This document shows, piece by piece, positions 1 through 6,604 of a stretch of 9,417 bases of DNA. This stretch comes from Syntrophaceae bacterium UBA5761 (GTDB lineage: Bacteria > Desulfobacterota > Syntrophia > Syntrophales > UBA4778). How positions within the stretch are numbered: position 1 is the stretch's first letter; each line of letters opens with the position of its first letter. Location: assembly GCA_002418885.1 (NCBI GenBank), contig DIEZ01000077.1, positions 15,558 through 24,974 on the forward strand. The letters run 5' to 3'. A program made the translations under genes and the position numbers. The notes under the pieces are model-generated. The model saw nothing but the letters and a program-made list of their open reading frames with translations. It ran no database searches and was not told the origin of the DNA.

Positions 1-840
1 AGCACCGACCTCGCCGCCGTCATGGCAACCGGAGAAATATGGCTGAAAGTACCCCCCACTATCCGCGTGAATTATGAAGGCGGGCTCAGACCGTGGGTGG
101 GGGGGAAGGACCTAATACTGAAGACTATCGGAATCCTCGGCGTCGACGGTGCAACCTATTCGGCGCTCGAATATGCCGGTGGCACAATAAAAAGTTTGCC
201 TATGTACCAGCGCTTCACCATGGCGAACATGGCAGTCGAGGCGGGCGCCAAGAGCGGCATCATCGAACCCGACGAGATAACCCTCGCCTGGCTTCGGGGG
301 AGGGCCCGCCAGGAATCGCGGGTATTTAAGAGCGACCTCGACGCGAGATACGAAAGGATATTGACGATAAAGGCGGACGGACTTGAGCCTCAGGTAGCCT
401 TTCCCCCGTCACCTGCGAACGCTCGCCCCCTTTCCGATGTCGGACATATCAACCTCGACCAGGTGTTCATCGGCTCCTGTACGAACGGGCAGATCGAAGA
501 CCTCCGTGATGCGGCGAGCATCCTGAAAGGAAGAAAGGCCGCGAAGGGCCTGAGACTGATCGTAATCCCCAGTACGCCCGCCATCTACCGGAAGGCCATA
601 GAGGAGGGTATCGTCGGCGTTCTCCTCGACGCAGGCGCCGTGATCGGGCCGCCCTGCTGCGGCCCCTGTCTCGGCGGACACATGGGTATCCTCGCCGAAG
701 GAGAGAGGGCACTATCGACCACGAACCGGAATTTTATCGGTAGGATGGGGCATCCAAAGAGCGAAGTGTATCTGGCCAACCCCTTCGTGGCGGCGGCATC
801 CGCCGTCCTGGGCCGGATCGGGGGACCGGACGACCTATGA
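1..840 (+). CDS. leuC: 3-isopropylmalate dehydratase large subunit, 3' part (5' end outside window)
   Basis: This is the C-terminal 279 residues of an aconitase-family large subunit. With LeuD it isomerises 2-isopropylmalate to 3-isopropylmalate in cytoplasmic leucine synthesis. The frame is open from base 1 and begins inside the conserved STDLAAVMATG stretch, so the gene starts upstream; family members are about 420 residues, so roughly one third is missing. The three [4Fe-4S] ligands are visible: Cys in FIGSCTNG (codon at 478-480), and the first and last Cys of the CCGPC region (codons near 655-669). The family ending TTNRNFIGRMGH and the Tyr-Leu-Ala-Asn-Pro segment are intact. leuD follows after 26 bp, as expected for a heterodimer. 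The homoaconitase and 2,3-dimethylmalate dehydratase branches share this fold, but the adjacent leuD and leuB favour leucine synthesis. Confidence 0.92.
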   Translation, partial: STDLAAVMATGEIWLKVPPTIRVNYEGGLRPWVGGKDLILKTIGILGVDGATYSALEYAGGTIKSLPMYQRFTMANMAVEAGAKSGIIEPDEITLAWLRGRARQESRVFKSDLDARYERILTIKADGLEPQVAFPPSPANARPLSDVGHINLDQVFIGSCTNGQIEDLRDAASILKGRKAAKGLRLIVIPSTPAIYRKAIEEGIVGVLLDAGAVIGPPCCGPCLGGHMGILAEGERALSTTNRNFIGRMGHPKSEVYLANPFVAAASAVLGRIGGPDDL

Positions 841-866
841 AGCAAGCATGAAGATAGGAGTGCATA

Positions 867-1367
867 ATGAGAATCGAGGGAAAAGTGTGGAAATTCGGAG
901 ACGACGTCGATACGGACCTGATAATCCCGGCGCGCTATATCAACGTTTCCGACCCAGACGTGCTCGCGAAGACCTGCTTCATCGACATCGCGCCGGAATT
1001 CGCTTCGGCTGTGGTCCCCGGCGACGTGATCGTTGCGGGGAAAAACTTCGGCTGTGGTTCCTCGCGGGAGCATGCGCCCCTCGCCATCAAGGCGGCCGGG
1101 GTCGGCGTCGTGGTCGCGAAGAGCTTCGCCCGCATCTTTTATCGGAACGCCTTCAACATCGGTCTCCCCCTCGTAGAATCCGAAGGGGCGTGGAACGGCA
1201 TCGCTGCGGGTGAGAAGGTCGTCGTCGACCTGACGAACGGCAGGATCGAGAATCTCGAAACGAAAAAAACATTCCCGGCGCGTCCGATCCCCGAATTTAT
1301 GCACCGGCTCATCGAAGACGGGGGGTTGATCCCCCATATCAGGAATATAAAAAAGTCTGCAAGATGA
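867..1367 (+). CDS. leuD: 3-isopropylmalate dehydratase small subunit
   Basis: 166 residues, the short (archaeal/anaerobe-type) LeuD that supplies the swivel domain of isopropylmalate isomerase. Visible motifs are the N-terminal DVDTDLIIPARY (residues 13-24), the conserved loop FGCGSSREHAP (61-71), and KSFARIFYRNAFNIGLP (85-101). The substrate-selecting loop after Arg23 reads YINV. It is not the YLRT loop known for homoaconitases, which supports an isopropylmalate role, although loop rules are not absolute. ATG at 867 is preceded by AGGAG (856-860) at a normal 6-nt spacing, and the N-terminus MRIEGKVWKFGDDVDTD matches the family start. It lies directly downstream of leuC and is probably cotranscribed with it. 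About 90 bp with no recognisable element separate it from leuB. Confidence 0.93.
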   Translation: MRIEGKVWKFGDDVDTDLIIPARYINVSDPDVLAKTCFIDIAPEFASAVVPGDVIVAGKNFGCGSSREHAPLAIKAAGVGVVVAKSFARIFYRNAFNIGLPLVESEGAWNGIAAGEKVVVDLTNGRIENLETKKTFPARPIPEFMHRLIEDGGLIPHIRNIKKSAR

Positions 1368-1458
1368 TGGATGAAGGAAAAGTGAACAAGAGTTAGACTG
1401 ATTCAAGGATTGTAGGTGAAGACATTGGTGAAAGAAAATAAAAGAAAGCGAGACTGAG

Positions 1459-2523
1459 ATGAAAACCTATAAAGTTGCTGTCATTCCCGGCGACGGGACG
1501 GGTCCGGAGGTCATTGCCGAGGCACTCAAGGCCCTCGACGCCGTTTCAAAAAAGGCAGGCCTGAAATTCGACCTTGTCCACTACGACTTAGGCGGTGAGC
1601 GCTACCTGAAGAGCGGTGAACTCGTACCCGACGAAACCATCGAGGAACTCAGGGCAAAAGACGCCATTCTCCTCGGGGCCATCGGCCATCCCGACGTCAA
1701 ATCAGGGGTGCTTGAGACGGGCGTTCTCCTGAAGCTTCGCTTTGCTCTCGACCTGTACATCAACCTCAGACCCGTCGTTCTGTACCCCGGGGTTTACACC
1801 CCACTGAGGGACAAAGGCCCCGACGACATCGATTTTGTCGTCGTGCGTGAAAATACCGAGGGACTCTACGCCGGGAGCGGCGGTTTCCTGAGGCGGTACA
1901 CGGCCGACGAAGTTGCCGTTCAGGAGTCCCTGAACACCAGGAAGGGCGTCGAGAGATGCATCCGCTTTGCCTTCGATTTTTGCCGCAGGCGGAACCGGAG
2001 GAAGAAGCTCACCCTCTGCGGTAAGACCAATGTCCTGACATTCGCCTGGGACCTATGGGAGCGTGCTTTCCATGAAGTGGGCCGGGAATACCCGGACATC
2101 CAAAAAGATTACGCTCACGTGGACGCCATCTGTATGTGGATGGTGAAGAACCCGGAATTTTTCGACGTCATCGTCACGGACAACATGTTCGGTGACATCA
2201 TCACAGACCTCGGTGCCATGATCCAGGGCGGCATGGGGATCGCCGCAGGCGGAAACATAAATCCCGAGAGCGTATCGATGTTCGAACCCATCGGCGGGTC
2301 TGCACCGAAATACACCGGTTTGAACAAGATCAACCCACTGGCGGCGATCTGCGCCGTCCAGATGATGCTCGAACATCTTCGAGAAGAAAAGGCGGCGGAC
2401 ATCCTCCTCGAGGCCGTCAAAAAGGCTATCAAGAACGACATCAAGAGCCTCGACGCGGGGAAGATGGGCTACGGCACGCGCGAAGTGGGCGACCTGATAG
2501 TCAAGTACATAAACCAGGATTAG
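1459..2523 (+). CDS. leuB: 3-isopropylmalate dehydrogenase
   Basis: 354 residues, normal length for the isocitrate/isopropylmalate dehydrogenase family. It oxidises and decarboxylates 3-isopropylmalate to 2-ketoisocaproate with NAD+, as a cytoplasmic homodimer. The start VIPGDGTGPEV is the nucleotide-site loop. Arg94, Arg104 and Arg130 line up with the malate-binding arginines of Thermus LeuB (R94, R104, R132). VRENTEGLYAG carries the catalytic Tyr, Lys189 lies in CGKTNVL, and Asp222, Asp246 and Asp250 (in DNMFGDIITD) are the metal ligands. EPIGGSAPKYTG is the adenosine-binding segment. The ribosome site is weak (purine-rich GAAAGCGAGACTGAG before ATG 1459). The closest alternatives are tartrate or homoisocitrate dehydrogenase; the leuC-leuD neighbourhood makes LeuB the best reading. 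Confidence 0.88.
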   Translation: MKTYKVAVIPGDGTGPEVIAEALKALDAVSKKAGLKFDLVHYDLGGERYLKSGELVPDETIEELRAKDAILLGAIGHPDVKSGVLETGVLLKLRFALDLYINLRPVVLYPGVYTPLRDKGPDDIDFVVVRENTEGLYAGSGGFLRRYTADEVAVQESLNTRKGVERCIRFAFDFCRRRNRRKKLTLCGKTNVLTFAWDLWERAFHEVGREYPDIQKDYAHVDAICMWMVKNPEFFDVIVTDNMFGDIITDLGAMIQGGMGIAAGGNINPESVSMFEPIGGSAPKYTGLNKINPLAAICAVQMMLEHLREEKAADILLEAVKKAIKNDIKSLDAGKMGYGTREVGDLIVKYINQD

Positions 2524-2552
2524 AATTTTATGCCCAGTACAATATCCCGTCC

Positions 2553-2581
2553 TTGCTAAACCCATCTGATTCTGATAGATT
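2553..2581 (+). promoter_or_regulatory. candidate sigma70-type promoter for the tsaC-rng pair
   Basis: TTGCTA (2553-2558) and TAGATT (2576-2581) each match the -35 and -10 consensus at 4 of 6 positions and are separated by 17 bp. Transcription would begin near 2589, about 20 nt before the preferred ATG at 2610. The match is modest, and chance occurrence is possible in this AT-richer 86-bp gap. Confidence 0.3.
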
Positions 2582-2584
2582 AAG

Positions 2585-2604
2585 CCAGCTTTCGGGAAAG
2601 CCGG
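2585..2604 (+). other. inverted repeat directly upstream of the tsaC start
   Basis: GCTTTC-GG-GAAAGC (2588-2601) is a perfect 6-bp inverted repeat. It is extended by CC/GG outer pairs across one mismatch. It covers the only purine-rich ribosome-site candidate (GGGAAAG, 2594-2600) of the gene starting at 2610. No T-tract follows, so it does not look like a terminator. Confidence 0.4.
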
Positions 2605-2609
2605 TTATC

Positions 2610-3215
2610 ATGCTGCTCGCAATAAACAGCGATAACCCCCAGAAGAGGCTCATCAAAAAGACCGTAGAGATACTGAGGGACGGCGGCATCATCGTCTATC
2701 CGACCGATACAGTATACGGCCTGGGATGCGACCTCTTCAACAAGAGGGGGATAGAAAAGATTTACGAAATCAAGCGCAGGAGTATGAAACAACCTTTCAG
2801 CTTCATTTGCGCGGACCTCAAAGATATCAGCAATTACGCCATAGTCTCAAACTATGCGTACAAGACCATGCGTCGGATGCTTCCGGGGCCGTACACTTTC
2901 ATCCTGGAGGCAACGCGTCTCGTCCCTAAAATCCTCCTGACAAAAAGAAAGACCGTTGGCATTAGGGTCCCTGACAACGAAATCTGTCTATCAATCGTCA
3001 GGGAACTGGGGAATCCTATCATCAGCACCAGTGTGACAACAGGGAATGAAATCCTGAGCGACCCGGCGGAAATAGAGAAGAAATACGGCCGCGCCGTGGA
3101 TTTGGTGATCGACGGCGGCATCCTAGCCACAGAAAAGTCGAGCGTGGTGAGTCTCGTGAATGATGTTCCCGAGATCATCAGGATGGGCAAAGGGGATGTG
3201 AGCCTTTTCCAGTAA
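2610..3215 (+). CDS. L-threonylcarbamoyladenylate synthase, YrdC/TsaC/Sua5 family
   Basis: 201 residues forming a single YrdC domain. The family makes threonylcarbamoyl-AMP from threonine, bicarbonate and ATP for the t6A37 modification of ANN-decoding tRNAs in the cytoplasm. Family motifs in order are YPTDTVYGLGCD (30-41), KRRSMKQPFSF (55-65), MLPGPYTFIL (90-99), VGIRVPDN (116-123), NPIISTS (136-142) and the SSVVSL nucleotide-site segment (177-182). The family's usual STSAN-SG reads STSVTTGNE here. There is no C-terminal Sua5 domain. An in-frame TTG at 2553 would add 19 residues unlike the family, and a possible promoter overlaps it, so ATG 2610 is chosen because MLLAINSDNPQ begins as homologues do. 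The ribosome site (GGGAAAG) is weak and lies in a hairpin. rng follows after 16 bp, suggesting cotranscription. Confidence 0.87.
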   Translation: MLLAINSDNPQKRLIKKTVEILRDGGIIVYPTDTVYGLGCDLFNKRGIEKIYEIKRRSMKQPFSFICADLKDISNYAIVSNYAYKTMRRMLPGPYTFILEATRLVPKILLTKRKTVGIRVPDNEICLSIVRELGNPIISTSVTTGNEILSDPAEIEKKYGRAVDLVIDGGILATEKSSVVSLVNDVPEIIRMGKGDVSLFQ

Positions 3216-3231
3216 AAGATAAGGAATCATT

Positions 3232-4974
3232 ATGAAGAAAATTATGTTGATCAACGCGATCGACCGGGAAGAACAACGGATGGCGATCGTCGAAAATGGC
3301 CAGCTGGTCGAATTCAACCTCCAGATGGCCGAACACGAACCCATAACAGGCAACATCTACAAAGGCATTGTCCAGAAAGTCGAGCGGGGGCTTCAGGCGG
3401 CCTTCGTGGACTACGGCATGAAGAAGAACGGCTTTCTCCCTCTGCATGATGTCAGTCCTGAGTACTACAAGAATGAAGGGACAGAGACTGAAAGCCACAA
3501 GAGGCATGGCCTCAAATCGGGCCAGGAGTTGCTTGTCCAAGTAGTGCGCGAAGAAAAAGACCGCAAAGGGGCGATGCTGACGACCTACATCTCCCTCCCA
3601 GGCCGGTACCTCGTGTACCTGCCGAACCGCGAAGGAGCCGGTGTTTCACGAAAGATCGAGGACGAGGCCGAGCGCAGAAAACTCAAGGAATTCGTAGACC
3701 AGGTCCTTCAAAAGGACGAAAAGGCGGGCTTCATCGTCCGCACGGCCGGCCAAAGCAGGAAGAAACAAGAGCTCCTGCGGGACTACCAGCACCTCCATCG
3801 CCTCTGGAAGGAGATAACCAAAAAGGCAGCCCAGGTCTCGGCCCCGGCGCTCATCTATCAAGAAAGCGATTTCGGAGTAAGGTCGCTGCGGGATTACTTC
3901 ACACCGGACATAAACGAGATACTGATCGATGACTCCGACACCTTCAAGAAGGTTCGCGATTACTGCAAGATCGTCCAGCCTCGGAACGTCAAGATGATCA
4001 AACTGTACAAAGAGCACACGCCCCTTTTCGAAAAATACCAGCTCGAAAAACAGACCGACGAAATTTACCAGGAACGGGTGACCCTGAGGTCAGGCGGGTC
4101 GATAGTTATCACACCCACAGAAGCCATGATAACGATCGACGTAAACTCGGGAAGAGGCTCGAACAGAAAAGACGTCGAAGAGACGGCCTTCAGGACGAAC
4201 CTTGAAGCGGCGGATGTCATCGCGCGACAACTCAGGTTGCGCGACCTCGGCGGTCTCATTGTGGTCGATTTTATCGATATGAGAGACAAAAAACACATCT
4301 CCGAGGTAGAGAAGGCTTTCAAGAAGGCCCTCAGTCTCGACAGGGCAAGGATTCAGCTATCGCGCATTTCAAAGTTCGGCATCATGGAGCTCTCCCGCCA
4401 GAAGAAGCAATCGGCGATCCAGGATATAAGCTACACCACCTGTCCCCACTGCAAAGGCTCCGGTCTCAGGCCGTCGCTGGAATACATAGCCCTCGGCGTC
4501 TACCGCAAGATTAAAGCAGAGGTCGTACGGGGGGATACGGTATCGGTCAAAGTCACTCTACCTTGGGAGGTCTCCGATTACCTTCTCAATCAGAAACGCG
4601 CCGAATTGACAAACCTCGAGAAGACTTACGAAACAAACATCCACGTATCGGGAAGCGCCGACATGCACTGGGGCGAGTCGAAGTTCGAAAAGGTGCGAAA
4701 ACCTGAAGCGGAGAAGGTGCTTCAGCCTGAAGCGACCCAACCTGAAGAGCAGATATCAACAGACGATTACGAGGACGGAACCACGAAAGAAGCCGTGCCG
4801 GAAGCGGAAGAGAGTCAGGTGGTGGCCGAGACGGCGGAACCGACGAAGAAGAAGCCCACGCGAAGGCGACCCCGCCGGAGAAGACGAAAAGCGTCAGAAC
4901 AACCGGCGGAGCCACCCGCCGAATCGGCAGTAGCTCCTGAGGAAAAAGCAGAAGAAGAAAAACTTGCGCTTTGA
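3232..4974 (+). CDS. rng: ribonuclease E/G family endoribonuclease
   Basis: 580 residues. The family cleaves single-stranded AU-rich RNA in mRNA decay and rRNA/tRNA maturation. An S1 domain opens the protein (GNIYKGIVQKVERGLQAAFVDYG, about residues 40-62, onward to about 120). An RNase-H-like/5'-sensor region and the DNase-I-like catalytic core follow. Asp303 and Asn305 (IDVNSGRG) and Asp346 (VVDFIDM) are the Mg2+ site, and Cys404/Cys407 (TTCPHCKG) form the zinc link; all have the same residue numbers as E. coli RNase E. After about residue 500 the chain becomes Glu/Pro-rich, then strongly basic (TRRRPRRRRRK), then acidic. This is a short disordered tail, far smaller than the E. coli degradosome scaffold. 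ATG 3232 follows TAAGGA at 6 nt. The symbol rng is by length; rne is equally defensible. Confidence 0.92.
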   Translation: MKKIMLINAIDREEQRMAIVENGQLVEFNLQMAEHEPITGNIYKGIVQKVERGLQAAFVDYGMKKNGFLPLHDVSPEYYKNEGTETESHKRHGLKSGQELLVQVVREEKDRKGAMLTTYISLPGRYLVYLPNREGAGVSRKIEDEAERRKLKEFVDQVLQKDEKAGFIVRTAGQSRKKQELLRDYQHLHRLWKEITKKAAQVSAPALIYQESDFGVRSLRDYFTPDINEILIDDSDTFKKVRDYCKIVQPRNVKMIKLYKEHTPLFEKYQLEKQTDEIYQERVTLRSGGSIVITPTEAMITIDVNSGRGSNRKDVEETAFRTNLEAADVIARQLRLRDLGGLIVVDFIDMRDKKHISEVEKAFKKALSLDRARIQLSRISKFGIMELSRQKKQSAIQDISYTTCPHCKGSGLRPSLEYIALGVYRKIKAEVVRGDTVSVKVTLPWEVSDYLLNQKRAELTNLEKTYETNIHVSGSADMHWGESKFEKVRKPEAEKVLQPEATQPEEQISTDDYEDGTTKEAVPEAEESQVVAETAEPTKKKPTRRRPRRRRRKASEQPAEPPAESAVAPEEKAEEEKLAL

Positions 4975-4986
4975 GCCATTTGTACC

Positions 4987-5024
4987 GCAAACCCGCCTGG
5001 TTGCATACGCACAGGCGGGTTTGC
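4987..5024 (+). terminator. hairpin terminator after the RNase E/G gene
   Basis: GCAAACCCGCCTG (4987-4999) and CAGGCGGGTTTGC (5012-5024) form a perfect 13-bp stem with a 12-nt loop, beginning 12 bp after the stop codon. The stem ends in GTTTGC and no long T-run follows, so it is not a textbook intrinsic terminator. It may act in both directions or serve as an mRNA 3' stabiliser. Confidence 0.65.
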
Positions 5025-5073
5025 TCGTGTCGCCAACGATCGGAGTGGTCACCACGGCCGTTTACTGCCGATT

Positions 5074-5363
5074 GCGAATGAAACTCGTGCCCCGGCCTTC
5101 TTCGGACGCTCCCTCGCGGTCACGTTCCCGGTTTAGATGCCAGAGCAGGTTCGTTACTTTGACTATGATAGAGTTCGCTGCTCTGTGCTCGCATGGCAGA
5201 CATCGATGTCCCTCAGGTGTCCCCTGTACGATAGTCGGGCAAACGCCACCATGTGGAACTGATCTGTAAGAGTGAAGCTCTTCGCGCTGAAGTTGCATAG
5301 ATATCTCTCCACGCAACGCCGAAAGATTTTCGGCGGCATGAAGGGCGTGATTTGGGTAAACAC
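5074..5363 (-). pseudogene. decayed N-terminal fragment of an IS4-family transposase (DUF4372-like)
   Basis: On the minus strand, the frame beginning at GTG 5363 reads VFTQITPFMPPKIFRRCVER. It continues to DQFHMVAFARLSYRGHLRDID, which is the pattern of the DUF4372 domain at the start of many IS4-family transposases (consensus of the type FAQL-DFLP...F--CV-RY...DQFL-MAFAQLTYRESLRDIE). After RDIDVC a one-base frame change gives MRAQSSELYH, matching the next family segment LRAQ-SKLYHMGI. Two further frame changes give GI, then GNV, then ASEEGRGTSFI, which fits RGNVSR...ADANEGRDWRI. At least two stops interrupt it. Nothing of the DDE catalytic region remains, so the element cannot move. Family assignment is from memory of the consensus. 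Confidence 0.65.
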
Positions 5364-5638
5364 ACGCGGACCTATATACCTGAGCGATCCTTTCCTGAGA
5401 TGATTTCCAGGAAGTTTTTCAGGTTCCCTCTGCGCATTTTCAAGTCGATGACATACCTAAAGAAAAATGCACACAGTCTGTGCTATTCACGTCGGGACAA
5501 TTCCCACGGCCATCTTTCAATGTCCTTCCTGAAGCTCACAGCTACCCCTACCCCGCATGCTCATGACCACGCCGTGGTGCAGCAGAAAGAATGTCATTGA
5601 CAGGGAGGTCTCTACGTGTTAGTGAAAATGAAAACCAT
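5364..5638. other. non-coding spacer upstream of the Fur-family gene
   Basis: No credible gene is seen on either strand. The longest open frame here, an 82-codon frame on + that reaches into the fur start region, has no ribosome site and no family likeness. The spacer holds short inverted repeats: CACAG-T-CTGTG (5472-5482), an imperfect hairpin CGTcGGGA-CAAT-TCCCACG (5490-5508) and ACCACG-C-CGTGGT (5566-5578). Part of it may be flanking debris of the decayed IS; the fur promoter should lie at its right end. Confidence 0.5.
5597..5625 (+). promoter_or_regulatory. possible promoter of the Fur-family gene
   Basis: A perfect -35 consensus TTGACA lies at 5597-5602. At 17 bp spacing the -10 position reads TAGTGA (5620-5625), which is poor. 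The following AT-rich stretch GTTAGTGAAAATGAAAACC (5618-5636) matches the E. coli Fur-box consensus at only 12 of 19 positions, so autoregulation is possible but not shown. Confidence 0.25.
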
Positions 5639-6133
5639 ATGCAAGAATTCACGATGGATTGTTCTTCTCGAAAGGGTAAAAGCTGGCGTCACGGGAAGCT
5701 CAGGGGATGCGGCTACCGCGCGACTGTCGGGCGTGATGCCGTCCTGGACGTTCTATCGCAGGCCGATGAGCATCTAAGTGCCGAAGATATTTATATGAAA
5801 ATCCACCCCATCCACCCCGGCATAGGGTTGACATCTATCTACAGGACCCTCGGCATTCTCGTTAATATCGGGATGGTCCATAAATTCGATTTCGGTCACG
5901 GAAGAGCCAGATACGAACTGGCAGAGCATCCGGGCGGCAGGGGGCATCATCATCACCTCGTTTGCACCGGTTGCGGCCGGGTGATCGATTATACGGACTT
6001 CATTGATGAAGAGGTTGCCCTTCTCAAGAAAACGGAGGAAGGTTTATCCAAAAAGTATAATTTCAGGATCGATAGCCACCTCATACAGTTTTACGGACTA
6101 TGCGATTCCTGCAACAACAGTAAGGTTTCCTGA
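5639..6133 (+). CDS. Fur-family metal-responsive transcriptional regulator
   Basis: 164 residues from ATG 5639, a Fur/PerR/Zur-type repressor that binds DNA as a metal-loaded dimer. The N-terminal winged helix runs about residues 20-95, with LSAEDIYMKIH and the recognition helix GIGLTSIYRTLGILVNIGMV (61-80). The C-terminal dimerisation domain carries HHHHLVCTGCGRVIDY (103-118), corresponding to the HHDH metal site of E. coli Fur with the Asp replaced by His. Cys109/112 and Cys155/158 (CDSC) form a full structural Zn(Cys)4 site. The start is uncertain: 5591, 5639 and 5654 are all in frame, and none has a good ribosome site. A Fur-box-like operator lies 25 bp after the stop, in front of the metal-cluster operon. 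Whether it senses Fe, Zn, Mn or peroxide cannot be read from sequence. Confidence 0.85.
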   Translation: MQEFTMDCSSRKGKSWRHGKLRGCGYRATVGRDAVLDVLSQADEHLSAEDIYMKIHPIHPGIGLTSIYRTLGILVNIGMVHKFDFGHGRARYELAEHPGGRGHHHHLVCTGCGRVIDYTDFIDEEVALLKKTEEGLSKKYNFRIDSHLIQFYGLCDSCNNSKVS

Positions 6134-6144
6134 TATCGTTATTT

Positions 6145-6172
6145 TTTTCATACAGGTGGTAATGGTTATCAT
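6145..6172 (+). promoter_or_regulatory. promoter of the DUF5320-NifX-MinD operon
   Basis: TTTTCA (6145-6150; 4 of 6 to TTGACA) and TATCAT (6167-6172; 5 of 6 to TATAAT) lie 16 bp apart. Transcription would start near 6179, leaving a leader of about 17 nt that carries a strong Shine-Dalgarno. Confidence 0.45.
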
Positions 6173-6176
6173 TAGC
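6158..6176 (+). promoter_or_regulatory. Fur-box-like operator overlapping the -10
   Basis: GGTAATGGTTATCATTAGC matches the 19-bp Fur consensus GATAATGATAATCATTATC at 15 positions. Its core TAATG-GTTAT-CATTA is a perfect inverted repeat. It covers the proposed -10 element, the classical geometry for repression, and sits just after a Fur-family gene. The consensus is from E. coli; the binding preference of this regulator is inferred. Confidence 0.6.
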
Positions 6177-6195
6177 ATAGAAAGGAGGTGTCTAT

Positions 6196-6585
6196 ATGCC
6201 AGGAGGAGATAGAACGGGCCCCGCAGGTCTCGGGCCAATGACGGGACGTGCCGCCGGATTTTGCGCCGGTTACAATGTGCCCGGATACATGAACCCGGGC
6301 TGGGGCCGGGGTAGAGGCCGTGGTTTTGGTTTCTTAGGTCGCGGCGGCGGCCGGGGCAGGAGAAACCGGTTTTATGCCACGGGCCTGCCCGGTTGGCAGA
6401 GGATGGCTCAGGGAATGCCTGCCTTCGGATGGTGGGGAGGAAGTCCTTACGGAACACGGCCCCAGACCGCCGAATGGACGGTCGAAGAAGAAAAGGCGGC
6501 CCTGAAAAGTGAGATCGAGTTCCTCAAAACGCAGCTCAAGTCTTTCGAGAAGCGCATGGAAGAACTCGAGAAAGAAGAGGCGTAG
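6196..6585 (+). CDS. DUF5320-like Gly/Arg-rich protein with C-terminal coiled coil
   Basis: 129 residues, function unknown. The N-terminus PGGDRTGPAGLGPMTGRAAG followed by FCAGY is the signature of the small DUF5320-type proteins that accompany NifX/Mrp-type genes in anaerobes. Residues 33-58 are a Gly/Arg-rich low-complexity stretch (WGRGRGRGFGF, GRGGGRGRRNR), aromatic and probably disordered. Residues 95-129 are a charged, heptad-like helix (EEEKAALKSEIEFLKTQL), likely a coiled coil for oligomerisation. There is no signal peptide and no membrane segment. ATG 6196 follows a near-perfect AAGGAGGTG (6182-6190), so strong translation is expected. It is the first gene of the operon behind the Fur-like operator. 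I infer a scaffold or carrier role only from its place among cofactor genes. Confidence 0.8.
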   Translation: MPGGDRTGPAGLGPMTGRAAGFCAGYNVPGYMNPGWGRGRGRGFGFLGRGGGRGRRNRFYATGLPGWQRMAQGMPAFGWWGGSPYGTRPQTAEWTVEEEKAALKSEIEFLKTQLKSFEKRMEELEKEEA

Positions 6586-6604
6586 GGAAAGTAGGAGAAG
6601 AAAA

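Noticed and set aside
585..1406. 273-codon open frame on the minus strand opposite leuC/leuD
   Set aside because: It is antisense to two well-recognised genes, has no family likeness, and arises from the high-GC codon pattern.
2053..2565. 170-codon open frame on the minus strand opposite leuB
   Set aside because: It is antisense to conserved leuB sequence including the metal-ligand motif; there is no recognisable domain and no ribosome site.
5317..5335. Perfect hairpin CGCCGAAA-GAT-TTTCGGCG
   Set aside because: It falls within conserved codons of the transposase remnant (Pro-Lys-Ile-Phe-Arg-Arg) and has no T-run, so it is more likely a codon coincidence than a terminator or IS end.
5352..5600. 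82-codon open frame on + before the Fur-family gene
   Set aside because: No ribosome site, no family likeness, and it starts opposite the transposase remnant.
6134..6150. T-run after the Fur-family stop as an intrinsic terminator
   Set aside because: No stable GC-rich stem precedes it; the T-run fits better as part of the -35 region of the next promoter.
6509..6604. Extended Ser/Arg-rich N-terminus for the first NifX-like protein
   Set aside because: It is the DUF5320-like coiled-coil region read in another frame; ATG 6605 has its own ribosome site and the family start.
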